Assembly (NCBI GenBank): GCA_947054085.1
Contig: CAMRVD010000003.1
Span: 1 to 52,201, forward strand
Source of the DNA: an uncultured Clostridia bacterium
GTDB taxonomy: Bacteria > Bacillota > Clostridia > Christensenellales > UBA1242
Reading direction: 5' to 3'
Length of the DNA stretch: 52,201 nt
Shown piece by piece: positions 27,067 through 36,039 of the stretch. The position numbers and the translations under genes were made by a program. The notes under the pieces are model-generated. The model saw only the letters and a program-made list of their open reading frames with translations, did no database searches and was not told where the DNA came from. Position 1 is the first letter of the stretch. Each line of letters opens with the position of its first letter.

Positions 27067-27753
27067 TTGGGCTCTATACATTACTTTAATGCCAGGTCCC
27101 ATAGTCCCTGCTACAGATATACTCTTAAAATAAGTACCTTTAGCAGCTTGTGGCTTAGCTTTTGCAAGAGCATCTATAACTGCATCGTAGTTTTCTTTAA
27201 GTTTGGCTGCACCAAAACTCTTTTTACCAATAACTACGTGGATAATACCAAATTTGTCTAGACGATACTCTACTTTACCAGCTTTGATATCTTTTAAAGC
27301 TTTTGCAACGTCTGCAGTAACTGTGCCGCTCTTTGGGTTAGGCATAAGACCGCGAGGTCCAAGAATACGTGCAATACGACCAACTAGTCCCATCATGTCT
27401 GGGGTGGTGATGCAGGCATCAAAACCTAACCAGTTTTCTTTAACGATTTTGTCGATCATATCTTCTGCACCAACAAAATCTGCGCCATTAGCTTTTGCAA
27501 TATCGGCTTTGTCGCCTTTTGCAATTACTAAAACTTTAACCGATTTACCAGTACCATTAGGAAGAACAACGCTTCCACGAACTTGTTGGTCTGCGTTTTT
27601 AGGGTCTACACCTAGTTTAACATGAAGTTCGATAGTTTCATCAAACTTAGCGGTGCAAGTTTCTACAGCAAGAGAAAGTGCATCTTCTACTTCGTATAAT
27701 TTTGTGCGTTCTACCTTAGCGGCAGCGTTTACATAATTTTTACCGTGTTTCAT
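27064..27753 (-). CDS. rplA: Ribosomal protein L1
   Basis: This 229-residue L1-stalk protein, which moves deacylated tRNA out of the E site, has [40 protein letters not shown] and the signature [20 protein letters not shown]. Normal length. It lies 10 bp after rplK and ends the operon; the usual next gene, rplJ, is missing. Confidence 0.98.
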   Translation of the reverse strand: MKHGKNYVNAAAKVERTKLYEVEDALSLAVETCTAKFDETIELHVKLGVDPKNADQQVRGSVVLPNGTGKSVKVLVIAKGDKADIAKANGADFVGAEDMIDKIVKENWLGFDACITTPDMMGLVGRIARILGPRGLMPNPKSGTVTADVAKALKDIKAGKVEYRLDKFGIIHVVIGKKSFGAAKLKENYDAVIDALAKAKPQAAKGTYFKSISVAGTMGPGIKVMYRAQ

Positions 27754-27763
27754 ATGCTCCTCC

Positions 27764-28195
27764 CTATTCTTCTACTGTAATGCCCATGCTACGAGCAGTA
27801 CCTTTAACCATGCTTTCTGCAGCTTCTAAGCTCGCAGCATTAAGATCTGGCATCTTTGTTCTTGCAATTTCCGATACCTGAGCTTTGGTTAATTTTCCGA
27901 CTTTATCTTTGTTTGGTTTTGCGCTTGCAGCTTCTAGACCAAGAGTCTTTTTAATTAAAACTGCAACTGGTGGTGTCTTTAACTCGAAAGTAAAAGACCT
28001 ATCTTGGTAGATAGAAATAACAACGGGAATAGTTAAACCTGCATCTTTAGCAGTCTTCTCGTTAAATTCCTTAACAAACATGCCAAGGTTGATGCCAAAA
28101 GGTCCCAATCTAGAACCTACTGGCGGAGCGGCAGTTGCTTTGCCAGCTGGAAGCTGCATTTTTACAACGGCCTGAATTTTTTTGACTGGTGCCAT
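27764..28195 (-). CDS. rplK: Ribosomal protein L11
   Basis: This 143-residue GTPase-centre protein starts [20 protein letters not shown] and contains [20 protein letters not shown] and [21 protein letters not shown] place the start at 28195, where AAAGGAGAA precedes the ATG; the frame is open 24 codons further upstream (to 28267) but that stretch is not L11-like. It follows a 398-bp spacer after nusG. Confidence 0.97.
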   Translation of the reverse strand: MAPVKKIQAVVKMQLPAGKATAAPPVGSRLGPFGINLGMFVKEFNEKTAKDAGLTIPVVISIYQDRSFTFELKTPPVAVLIKKTLGLEAASAKPNKDKVGKLTKAQVSEIARTKMPDLNAASLEAAESMVKGTARSMGITVEE

Positions 28196-28593
28196 ATAAT
28201 TCTCCTTTGCGTACGACGACGCAATGTGGTGTAATTGATGCGCTAAAATTTCACATCTCCCACTCATATATTACAAGGGATAAACCCTTAGTAACCAAAG
28301 TAATTTTTGCGAATATATTTTATTACATATACTCTACAAGTTGTCTTTTATAACAATGTTAGTTTTTATTAAAAACCATGCGTTAAGATCCATTCGACTA
28401 CATGTTAATGTGCTACCAGCACATGTAACATTCCGCTCAGGACGACGCAGGGTTATTCATTGCCTTTTGTACAAAGCAAAAAGTAAGAATTTAATACTGG
28501 GCAATGCACATGATTATTAGACGCACGCGAATTTAGTAATCTAAAGAGCGTGGGCAAAAGCAAGCATATGCCGCATAGCGATAAGTGTAAGCC
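28196..28593 (-). promoter_or_regulatory. 398-bp structured spacer between nusG and rplK
   Basis: It has no convincing gene. Hairpins seen: ATTGCC/GGGCAAT (28459-28505) around TTTTG/CAAAA (28465-28482); CACGC/GCGTG (28524-28552) around TTTAG/CTAAA; TGTGCT-ACC-AGCACA (28409-28423); and a small GATGTG/CGCATC stem just before rplK. GACGACGCA occurs twice, at 28215 and 28441. A TTGTAG-16-TATATT pair at about 28313-28340 on the minus strand could be an internal promoter. L1 is known to repress the L11-L1 mRNA at its leader in other bacteria, so the rplK-proximal stem is a candidate site; this is not proven by sequence alone. Confidence 0.4.
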
Positions 28594-29118
28594 TTAAAGA
28601 ACTTCGATTTGGTCGAAGTCTAACTCCACCGGAGTAGGTCTACCAAACATTTCCACACTAACTCTGCATTTTTGGTTAGCAGCATCTACGCTTAAAACCT
28701 CGCCTACAAAGTTTTCTAATGGGCCAGATATAACTTTAATTTTGTCGCCAACATTAACTTTAATGTCGATAGTAACTTTTTCCAGCCTCATTCTACGAAT
28801 TTCTTCGTCGTTTAGTGGAAGCGGTCTTCCTGCAGGGCCAACAAAGCCCGTAACACCACGAGTGTTAACAATACTATGCCACAAGCTATCGCGATAACGC
28901 ATTTTTAGTAGAACATAGCATGGGTACATCTTGCGTTGAACAACTTTCTTTTTGCCATTTTTTTCTTCTATTACGTCTTCCATAGGAATACGTGCTTCGA
29001 TAATATCATCTTGAAGCCCTTGGTTTTCTACAAGCTTATTTATGCCCTCTACAACCATATTTTCGTAGCCTGTAAAGGTATGAATGATATACCATCTTGC
29101 TTCTTCTTTTTCTGCCAT
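28594..29118 (-). CDS. nusG: Transcription elongation/termination factor NusG
   Basis: This 174-residue RNA polymerase-binding factor has the NGN domain (ARWYIIHTFTGYENMVVEGI, KMYPCYVLLKMRYRDSLW, VRNTRGVTGFVG-like region) and a C-terminal KOW domain (VGDKIKVISGPLENFVGEV). Normal length. It lies 15 bp after secE in the conserved secE-nusG order. Confidence 0.97.
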   Translation of the reverse strand: MAEKEEARWYIIHTFTGYENMVVEGINKLVENQGLQDDIIEARIPMEDVIEEKNGKKKVVQRKMYPCYVLLKMRYRDSLWHSIVNTRGVTGFVGPAGRPLPLNDEEIRRMRLEKVTIDIKVNVGDKIKVISGPLENFVGEVLSVDAANQKCRVSVEMFGRPTPVELDFDQIEVL

Positions 29119-29133
29119 AAATTTATCCTTTTA

Positions 29134-29415
29134 CTAAATATTCATTATTAGCGAAATTAGCCAGCTAAGTAAACTGTCTATTCCAAAAACGACCAAGCCA
29201 AAAACTAGCACAACAGCCAGAACCATTCCTGTGTTTTTAACAACAGCACCAAACTTTGGCCAAGTGACTTTTTTAAGTTCACTCATGGTTTCTTTAGTTC
29301 TGCTACGCTTAGGCTTAGAATTTTTAACCTTTTTGTTAGCTTTTTTATTTTTTGCTAAGGCTTTTTGGTTATTTTCTATGCCGAGTTCTTTAGTAGAAGC
29401 CTCTTTTTTAGCCAT
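29134..29415 (-). CDS. secE: Preprotein translocase subunit SecE
   Basis: This 93-residue single-span clamp of the SecY channel has a Lys-rich N-terminal half (about 1-40), then the conserved amphipathic segment TMSELKKVTWPKFGAVVKNT and a membrane helix (about 66-90). The position rpmG-secE-nusG is standard. Confidence 0.96.
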   Translation of the reverse strand: MAKKEASTKELGIENNQKALAKNKKANKKVKNSKPKRSRTKETMSELKKVTWPKFGAVVKNTGMVLAVVLVFGLVVFGIDSLLSWLISLIMNI

Positions 29416-29441
29416 ATTATGCTCCTTAATTTATGTTTAAA

Positions 29442-29591
29442 CTATTTTGTTTCTTTATGAGCTGTGTGTTTTTTGCAGAATGGACAATATTTATTTAGTG
29501 TAATTCTGTCTGGATCATTCTTTTTGTTTTTGTAGTTATCGTAATTGCGTTGTTTGCATTCTGTGCACTCTAATGTAATTTTAGTTCTCAT
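29442..29591 (-). CDS. rpmG: Ribosomal protein L33
   Basis: This 49-residue protein starts [20 protein letters not shown] and ends [17 protein letters not shown]. Two CxxC pairs (CTEC, CPFC) make it the zinc-binding C+ form. The first gene of the operon, it follows a consensus promoter and a GGAGAG site. It is below the length at which automatic callers are reliable, but the family match is clear. Confidence 0.96.
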   Translation of the reverse strand: MRTKITLECTECKQRNYDNYKNKKNDPDRITLNKYCPFCKKHTAHKETK

Positions 29592-29640
29592 TATTTTTCT
29601 CTCCAAAAAATTAACACCTCGACAATTCGGGTGCTAAGTA

Positions 29641-29669
29641 AATATAACATACATTAAATTGATTGTCAA
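29641..29669 (-). promoter_or_regulatory. Promoter of the rpmG-secE-nusG-rplK-rplA operon
   Basis: TTGACA (29664-29669), 17 bp, TATATT (29641-29646) on the minus strand, about 50 bp before rpmG. A small hairpin CACC..GGTG lies in the short leader (29613-29631). Confidence 0.88.
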
Positions 29670-29699
29670 TAAAAAGGCTAAAATTTATTTAGTTTTTTT

Positions 29700-29930
29700 A
29701 TTACATAATCTTAGTGCTGATATAAATTAATAAAAGATACTACGACTCGTCGGAGCCCTTGTACTGGTTTATAGCAATTTTATTAATTAAAATTGCCTGT
29801 ATTGGTGCAAGGGCTCCTCCTCTTCCCCATACAGTTTAAATAAACTTATGGGGGCCCCGTAAACTATGACACTTGCATAAGTATTTCGCCTCTCTGGACG
29901 ACATAAGCGAATTCTCTTGCAATACACATA
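29700..29930. other. Structured, relatively GC-rich spacer between tsaD and rpmG; possible ncRNA
   Basis: There is no gene. GGAGCCCTTG (29752-29761) pairs with CAAGGGCTCC (29808-29817) and encloses a second stem, CAATTTT (29775-29781) with AAAATTG (29789-29795), separated by symmetrical internal loops. Next to it CCCCATA (29825-29831) pairs with TATGGGG (29847-29853) around AGTTTA/TAAACT, followed by GGGGCCCC (29850-29857). The region then continues unpaired to tsaD. It could be a small structured RNA on either strand or the tsaD terminator region. It does not match any RNA I can name (SRP, RNase P, tmRNA and T-box hallmarks are absent). Confidence 0.4.
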
Positions 29931-30962
29931 TTATAGTGGCAATGTAGACTGTGCTTCTAAAGTTAAAGGATCTGCAATATTTTTGTTGTTAACATAGTCA
30001 AAGTACCCGCGTGATGCTATCATTGCGGCGTTGTCGGTACAAAGCCCAATGCGTGGACAATAAACTTCTGCCCCAATTTTTGCCGCCTCTGCCTTCATAG
30101 TTTCGCGAAGTGCCGCGTTTGCCGAAACTCCACCCGCAAGCACAATTTTGTAGTAACCATAGTTTTTGCAAGCCTTTACGGTTTTTTCTACAACTTGATC
30201 AACTGCCTCTTTTTGAAAGGACGCACAAACATCGGGGATACTTACCACTTCTCCTCGCTGATCTGCGTTATGCAAGTAATTTATAACTGCGGTTTTAAGC
30301 CCGCTATAACTAAAGTTGTATCCGTTTTTGTCGTGAGGCTTTGTTATAAACTTTATACAAGGAGTGCCTAGTGCTGCTTGTTTTTGTATGTTTGGCCCAC
30401 CTGGATACTCTAGCCCACACTCGCGTGCAACCTTATCAAAGGCTTCGCCAATAGCGTCGTCGGTAGTCGTACCTATAAGCTTACGAGTTACAAAGTCGGT
30501 TTGCTCTACAAGTGCAGTATGACCACCAGACACAATTAAGCAAACAAACGGAGGCTCAAGTTGATTAAATTCTATATAATTTGCACAAATATGCCCCTCT
30601 ATGTGATTTACCGCAATAAGAGGCTTTCCAGTAGAATAAGCAAGAGCTTTTGCAAAGTTTACGCCAACAATTAACGCACCAAGCAAGCCTGCACCATAAG
30701 TTACAGCAATAGCATCGATATCTTTTAGTGTCATATTTGCACGATTTAGACATTCTGTAAGTGCTCCGTCTATGTTCATAACATGATTACGGCTAGCAAT
30801 CTCTGGCACAACACCACCATAGAGTTTATGAATATCTATTTGGCTTGCCACTACATTTGCAATAACCTCTCTGCCATTTTTTACTATAGCAATACCCGTA
30901 TCGTCACAGCTGCTCTCGATACCTAAAATGTATATGTCTTTATTATTTTTCTGCTCTTGCAT
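29931..30962 (-). CDS. tsaD: tRNA N6-threonylcarbamoyltransferase TsaD
   Basis: This 343-residue ASKHA-fold enzyme transfers threonylcarbamoyl to A37 of ANN-reading tRNAs, together with TsaB and TsaE (not seen here). It begins ILGIESSCDDTGIAIVKNGR, carries the metal-binding HIEGH motif and has GGHTALVE and LAGGVSANAALR. Normal length. It lies 14 bp after prfB with its own AAGGAAA site, so the two are probably cotranscribed. Confidence 0.97.
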   Translation of the reverse strand: MQEQKNNKDIYILGIESSCDDTGIAIVKNGREVIANVVASQIDIHKLYGGVVPEIASRNHVMNIDGALTECLNRANMTLKDIDAIAVTYGAGLLGALIVGVNFAKALAYSTGKPLIAVNHIEGHICANYIEFNQLEPPFVCLIVSGGHTALVEQTDFVTRKLIGTTTDDAIGEAFDKVARECGLEYPGGPNIQKQAALGTPCIKFITKPHDKNGYNFSYSGLKTAVINYLHNADQRGEVVSIPDVCASFQKEAVDQVVEKTVKACKNYGYYKIVLAGGVSANAALRETMKAEAAKIGAEVYCPRIGLCTDNAAMIASRGYFDYVNNKNIADPLTLEAQSTLPL

Positions 30963-30976
30963 TTTTGTTTCCTTAA

Positions 30977-32068
30977 CTAATCATTTTTATTTTTAAAAAC
31001 CAGCATAGCACTAATAAAATCTGCAATTTCGCCATCTAAAACCGCAGTTGTATTACTAGTTTCGTACCCAGTTCGGTGGTCTTTTACCATATTATAAGGG
31101 TGCAATACATAACTTCGGATTTGACTGCCCCACTCTATTTTTTTGTCGCTACTTTTTTGGCTCATTTTTTCTTGTTCGCGTTTATTTTCCTCAAGTTCTA
31201 TAAGTTTACTTTTAAGCATTTTTAACGCAAACTCTTTGTTTTGCAGCTGGCTTCGCTCGTTTTGACACTGCACAACTATTCCTGTTTTTAAATGAGTAAT
31301 ACGAACTGCACTTTCGGTTTTATTTACATGCTGACCGCCAGCACCACCGCTACGATAAGTATCTATCTTAATATCTTCGGGCAAAATCTGAATATCAATT
31401 TTTTCTTCTATTATAGGCGTAACATCTACGCTTGCAAACGAAGTATGCCGGCGACTGTTTGCATCAAATGGCGAAATCCTAACAAGTCTATGTACACCCT
31501 TTTCGTTAATTAAATTTCCGTAAGCATGCTTTCCACTAAAAGAGATACTTACACTTTTAACTCCAGCACCTGTACCATAAAGTTTATCTACTTCTTTTAC
31601 TTTGTAACCCATAATTTCGCCATAGCGAATATACATGCGTTCTAGCATTTCTGCCCAATCCTGAGCCTCTTCGCCCCCTGCTCCCGAATGGATTTCCAAC
31701 ACACAATTACAGTTGTCCCATTTTCCTTTGTATAAAGTTTCTAAATGTAACTGATCGATCTTTTTTTTAATTTCTTGCAAACTCTCGATCACATTAAGTT
31801 CTGCCAACTCCGTTTCGCTAAAACTTTCCACGCAAAATTTTATATCGTTTATATTTTTAACAAGCAAATCTATTGTATCTAGTAGTTCCTGTGCAGATTT
31901 TTTTTGGGCAGCAAGTTTTACAGCCTTTTCTATATCTAAATAAAAGTCCTGATTGCTTTCTTTTTTAGTTATTTCGGCAAGTTCTTGCTTAATGTTATCT
32001 ACATTTATAGTCTTTAAAATTTCGTCTAGCTTATTTTGTATTTGCTTAAGAAGTTCCTTATAATCCAT
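30977..32068 (-). CDS. prfB: Peptide chain release factor 2
   Basis: This 363-residue factor releases peptides at UGA and UAA. The SPF anticodon-like tripeptide (199-201) identifies RF2, and the catalytic GGQ is at 244-246. The whole protein is in one frame, so the self-regulating +1 frameshift found near codon 25 in many bacteria is absent. The TATAAT box lies seven bases before the ATG with no ribosome binding site, so the message is probably leaderless. The order secA-prfB is conserved in Firmicutes, but here a 1194-residue gene separates the two. Confidence 0.96.
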   Translation of the reverse strand: MDYKELLKQIQNKLDEILKTINVDNIKQELAEITKKESNQDFYLDIEKAVKLAAQKKSAQELLDTIDLLVKNINDIKFCVESFSETELAELNVIESLQEIKKKIDQLHLETLYKGKWDNCNCVLEIHSGAGGEEAQDWAEMLERMYIRYGEIMGYKVKEVDKLYGTGAGVKSVSISFSGKHAYGNLINEKGVHRLVRISPFDANSRRHTSFASVDVTPIIEEKIDIQILPEDIKIDTYRSGGAGGQHVNKTESAVRITHLKTGIVVQCQNERSQLQNKEFALKMLKSKLIELEENKREQEKMSQKSSDKKIEWGSQIRSYVLHPYNMVKDHRTGYETSNTTAVLDGEIADFISAMLVFKNKND

Positions 32069-32075
32069 AATTTAA

Positions 32076-32104
32076 ATTATAACACCTTAAAAAACTTTTT
32101 ACAA
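32076..32104 (-). promoter_or_regulatory. Promoter of prfB-tsaD giving a leaderless mRNA
   Basis: TTGTAA (32099-32104), 17 bp and a perfect TATAAT (32076-32081) on the minus strand, followed by TTAAATT and the prfB ATG. Transcription should start at or within a base or two of the A of ATG. Confidence 0.65.
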
Positions 32105-32210
32105 CAAAATAAAACATACAAATAAATTGATATTATTGCCAATAAACAATTTATAAATAAATGAAATTAAAAAAGTATATTAATATGTAGAAACTTTAAT
32201 TAAGGCTATA

Positions 32211-32237
32211 AAAAATAGCCCTATTAGAGCTATTTTT
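32211..32237 (-). terminator. Terminator of the 1194-residue gene
   Basis: AAAAATAGC/GCTATTTTT with a 9-base loop directly after the stop codon, with A/T runs on both sides. It separates this gene from the prfB promoter. Confidence 0.7.
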
Positions 32238-32242
32238 ATTAT

Positions 32243-35200
32243 TTACATTTCCAGACTACTAATTTCGTAAGCTTTTTGTTTATTAATTTTAGCAAGTTCT
32301 TGTTCGTCAATAAGTTTTTGAATTTTTGTTATACGTTTATTTTCTCTTTCTATTTTGCCGGCTTCTCGTTTTTCATCTTTATTTAATAAAGAATTCTTTA
32401 TTGTAAATAATTTCCCACTAAACCTATCAAACAAACTAGGGTTTTCTATACGTTTTTTAAATTTTGCAATCTTTTTATTCGATTTATCAGCAATATTTTG
32501 ATTGTATTCTTTTATTGTTTGATTTTTTAACCAATTGCCATAATCTAAACAATTGTCGCCAATATCTAATATCAAAGCTTCTAAGTTAAGTTTATCGTAC
32601 TTTTCGCCTTTAATTGTACTTGAGCTGTAATCAAACGGTAAATATTTATTGGACGAATCTTTAACTTTACCTTTTAAATATTCCATTATTTTGCCAAAGG
32701 TTTGTGAACTTTTTACTTGATTTATATTACTTTTTTCGGTTATCCCAAATAATGCACAAAGATGTGCAGCTTCTCCTTTTTTAGTATCGTTAAAAGTATA
32801 AGCATCATTATTAGGGTTTGTTGTTGTTAAAACACTAAGAGTTCCCGCTACGTAATTGGCAATATTGTCTTTATTGAAAAATTTATTAGACAAAGCATTA
32901 ATCGAGTTTGTAACTACATTTCCGTAAGTAGTTTCGCCTTGTTTTATAGCCTCTGCAATTTGACCTTGAACTTTAGCTTTATTATCAGCTTTTTCCTTAT
33001 ACGTAGATAGTTCATCTCCTAGTTTTTCTGCAAAATTTTTGTAACCTATTTCGGATTTTGCATCTTTAAAACTCATTTTAGGAGCATCTATAAATGGATC
33101 TTTTGGTTTTGTGGTTGTGTAAAAATCGTATATTTTATCTACTGCATCATCCAAAGAAATTTGATTATCTTCGCTTGTTTTTTCTGTAATCTTTAAGTCG
33201 TCTATAAATTTTAGATCGTTATCTAAGACTGCATTTTTAATACAAAGCTTTGCAGCCTCCGGGGTAAATATGGTGGTCATTTCTTTAACAATAGCACCAC
33301 CCTTGTTACTTTCAAATTCGTCCCAAGATTTATTAGTAGTTTCTATTTTAGAGTTAATAATGTTAACAATTTCCTTATTAACATCTTCTGGAGATAATAC
33401 TATAAAGTCTTTTTCTCCTTTTAATGATATATTAGTTTCTACAATTTTTGTAATATCTTTTTCTTTATCTTTATTGTAAAAATCTGTTATAGATTTTACA
33501 CCATCTTTTATTAAGATTAATGATTCTTTCTTTTTATCTTCTGGTAAATTTTCGATAATTTCGTCAGAAAGCTCTAATTGATTTTTTACAAACTCGACAA
33601 TAGCATTGTTAATAACATTGTTATCAATAAACATACTAATATCATTGTCTACATAAGCTCGGTCGTTTTTGTGTTTTTCTTTAAAAGATGCAATAATATG
33701 CCTAAAACTAAAGTTGTTTTGTAGCCTTTCTGGCTTAAATTGACTATCTAAATTATTAAATGTATTTCTAGCTTCTTCTACTTGCTTTTTGTCTGCAGTA
33801 TTTTTGTCTACTAATTCCTTAACTCCACTATTAACCGCATTTAAAATTTCCGATGCGTTATAATTTTTAGTTCCCTCTAATGTTACATTTGGTATTTGTT
33901 TGTAATCGGCTGTTTCTTTGCTACCAAATTTGCCAAAAACATCGTAACTTCTTTTTACATTTATTTTATTGTTTATAAAGTTTTCAACCGACTTTGTAAA
34001 ATCGTCTGGTCTACGTTGATTAATTATATCTAATAGTTGCTTTGCTTCATTTTCTGCAGCATTTTTTTGCAATTTAATTACAGGTTCTCTTTTTTCTAAA
34101 TCTAATTTATTCCAACTTTCTAACAAGCCTATATCAGATACTAGGCCTTTATTTAAAGCATCGTTTAGATTGTAAGTATCATCTGCTAGGTTTAAAGTAA
34201 TAAAATTTTGTATATATTTTTTTACTAACTCGTCGGTTACATACTTATTTTCTTTTCCATCAACCTTTTTAAGGTTAGATTTTAAATTATCTAAAGCCTG
34301 CCATCCTGCATTTACCTGTGTTTGATCTTCTAGCTTTTGGTCGATAGTATCTATTAAGCTGTTGTAGTCGGACTGAGCATACTCTATATTTTTGTTTGAT
34401 TTATAGGTTTTAACATTATTTTCCAGCTTTTTAATTTCGCTAAATATTTTTTGTTTTGTTTTTCCGTCAGGCACTTTACCGTCTTTATACGCACCGTCAA
34501 GTAGACTCGCTAAGCTATTAACATTACTATTTATACCAAGGAGTGTATCATAATGAACATCCGAGCCGTTTTTTATTTCCTTTTTAGAAGATCTATTAAT
34601 ACCTATAGTATCGTAAATACTATCTAATATTAGCTCTTTACGTTGATGAGAATTTTCAAAATTAAACTGCCAATCGTTTTTACCACTCCAAAGGTCGTCA
34701 CCTTTAATTAATTTTTCAGTTTTGGATTTAACTTCGTTAGGGTGGTAAGAATCTTCGTCTTTTTTGCCGTCTGGTTGTTTATCTTTTTCCGTTGTAACCT
34801 TGTCTTTTTTGTCGCCGTCAGATGTATTTTCCTTTTCGTTTGGATTATTTGGTTCTGAATTTTCGTTTGTATTTTCGGTTTCTGCCTCGTAACCAACATT
34901 AATCCAATCGTTTTGCATCTCGGCAGCACCCTCTTCTAGTGCACGGATTGCTTCGGCATTTTTAGCCTCGTACGAATTTGTCATAGCATTATAATTATAA
35001 AGTTCTTTGCGGTTCTGTTTTTCTAGTTCGCGAGCCTTAGCTTTATGCTTCTTGCTTCCCTTAACCTTTTCGTCTCCGTCTATAATAGCTTTAGCTTTAT
35101 TTATTACATTATCTAATTTTTTAAATAAAATTCCACCGAATTTTCTTGCACCTTTATAAAGTGCATAAGTGCCAGCCACACCTATAGTCACAAGACCAAG

Positions 35201-35827
35201 CGAGCCTGTTGCAGCAAGACCTGCAATTCCGCCAAGTACAGACAAAACTGCAATCGCCGGAGAGGCAACAACAGAAACTGCAGCTACAGCCACAATACCT
35301 TTACCAATATATCCTAAATTACGATTTGCTTTTTGCCTACGGTTAATTTTAGCACTCTCTTTATATTCGGCAGCAGAAATCTTTACATTTTCGCGAGATG
35401 CTTCTACATTATTTTCGTGCTCTATTTTATATTTGTTATATTCGCTGGCTAAAATAGATGGATCATTAGATAATATATCCATACACTCTTCGCCCTTACC
35501 AGTAATGGTTTTGGCATTTTGGTAAGCATCTTGAAGTTCCTTAGTGGTTGGTTCACCAGTGTAATCAAGAACTAAATGATTTTTTTTAATAGCTGTTATA
35601 ATGTCCGAAATTTTAACCTTGCCATCTTTATTTGGTTTAAATAATTTTTTTTGTACGCCTTTTTTATAGGCATTAATAAACTTATAGACGATAGCATAGT
35701 CGTCTGCAGATTTCAATATATTAGATTTTACCTGCGGTTTAGATTCGGGCTTTGATTCAGGTTTAGGAGCTTCTTTAGAATCATCTTCTTCCCCTAGGGG
35801 TTTTTCCTTTTTATCTTCTTCAGCCAT
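32243..35827 (-). CDS. Unrecognised 1194-residue Lys/Asn/Asp-rich protein with a central membrane-like segment
   Basis: I do not recognise this protein. I place the start at 35827 (AGAGGT six bases upstream), 12 codons inside the longest frame. Residues 1-45 are acidic and Pro-rich (KPESKPESKPQ). A hydrophobic Ala/Gly/Val stretch (about 180-225, IVAVAAVSVVASPAIAVLSV and following) could form one or two membrane helices. The rest is highly charged and helical, with many Asn, Lys, Asp and Glu and no Cys-rich, Walker or repeat motif visible. There is no signal peptide, so it is probably cytoplasmic or membrane-associated from inside, perhaps a scaffold or an effector-like protein. It has a consensus promoter and its own terminator and interrupts the secA-prfB pair. 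Confidence 0.7.
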   Translation of the reverse strand: MAEEDKKEKPLGEEDDSKEAPKPESKPESKPQVKSNILKSADDYAIVYKFINAYKKGVQKKLFKPNKDGKVKISDIITAIKKNHLVLDYTGEPTTKELQDAYQNAKTITGKGEECMDILSNDPSILASEYNKYKIEHENNVEASRENVKISAAEYKESAKINRRQKANRNLGYIGKGIVAVAAVSVVASPAIAVLSVLGGIAGLAATGSLGLVTIGVAGTYALYKGARKFGGILFKKLDNVINKAKAIIDGDEKVKGSKKHKAKARELEKQNRKELYNYNAMTNSYEAKNAEAIRALEEGAAEMQNDWINVGYEAETENTNENSEPNNPNEKENTSDGDKKDKVTTEKDKQPDGKKDEDSYHPNEVKSKTEKLIKGDDLWSGKNDWQFNFENSHQRKELILDSIYDTIGINRSSKKEIKNGSDVHYDTLLGINSNVNSLASLLDGAYKDGKVPDGKTKQKIFSEIKKLENNVKTYKSNKNIEYAQSDYNSLIDTIDQKLEDQTQVNAGWQALDNLKSNLKKVDGKENKYVTDELVKKYIQNFITLNLADDTYNLNDALNKGLVSDIGLLESWNKLDLEKREPVIKLQKNAAENEAKQLLDIINQRRPDDFTKSVENFINNKINVKRSYDVFGKFGSKETADYKQIPNVTLEGTKNYNASEILNAVNSGVKELVDKNTADKKQVEEARNTFNNLDSQFKPERLQNNFSFRHIIASFKEKHKNDRAYVDNDISMFIDNNVINNAIVEFVKNQLELSDEIIENLPEDKKKESLILIKDGVKSITDFYNKDKEKDITKIVETNISLKGEKDFIVLSPEDVNKEIVNIINSKIETTNKSWDEFESNKGGAIVKEMTTIFTPEAAKLCIKNAVLDNDLKFIDDLKITEKTSEDNQISLDDAVDKIYDFYTTTKPKDPFIDAPKMSFKDAKSEIGYKNFAEKLGDELSTYKEKADNKAKVQGQIAEAIKQGETTYGNVVTNSINALSNKFFNKDNIANYVAGTLSVLTTTNPNNDAYTFNDTKKGEAAHLCALFGITEKSNINQVKSSQTFGKIMEYLKGKVKDSSNKYLPFDYSSSTIKGEKYDKLNLEALILDIGDNCLDYGNWLKNQTIKEYNQNIADKSNKKIAKFKKRIENPSLFDRFSGKLFTIKNSLLNKDEKREAGKIERENKRITKIQKLIDEQELAKINKQKAYEISSLEM

Positions 35828-35862
35828 AACGCACCTCTTAAGACTAATTATTTTATAGCACA

Positions 35863-35891
35863 ATTATACACTAACCTACTTATATTTGCAA
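35863..35891 (-). promoter_or_regulatory. Promoter of the 1194-residue gene
   Basis: TTGCAA (35886-35891), 17 bp, TATAAT (35863-35868) on the minus strand, 36 bp before the chosen ATG. It also argues for the shorter start, since the longer frame would begin at the -10 box. Confidence 0.75.
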
Positions 35892-36039
35892 TACCTAAAG
35901 ATAAAAAAGTTTGCTTAAGCAATAGTATTATAAATTTTATATTAAGTACCTACTTATCTTTTATTTGCAATCAAAAATCCCAAACATATAGAGGTATGTT
36001 ATTAAAAGGCTTAACACTTACACTCCACCAACGGCAACA
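35892..36039. other. Spacer upstream of the 1194-residue gene promoter
   Basis: No gene is visible. AAAGATAA near 35897 and TTATCTTT near 35953 form a widely spaced inverted repeat around the sequence; TACCTA occurs twice. Its meaning is not known. The rest of the 543-bp gap to secA is filled by hairpin copies E and F. Confidence 0.3.

Noticed and set aside
28196-28267. Extended N-terminus of L11
   Set aside because: AAAGGAGAA immediately precedes the MAPVKK start, and L11 proteins begin there.
29700-29930. tRNA, tmRNA, RNase P or SRP RNA gene
   Set aside because: No cloverleaf, no GGAAGGAAGCAGC-type SRP tip, no tmRNA tag frame and no RNase P core motifs were seen.
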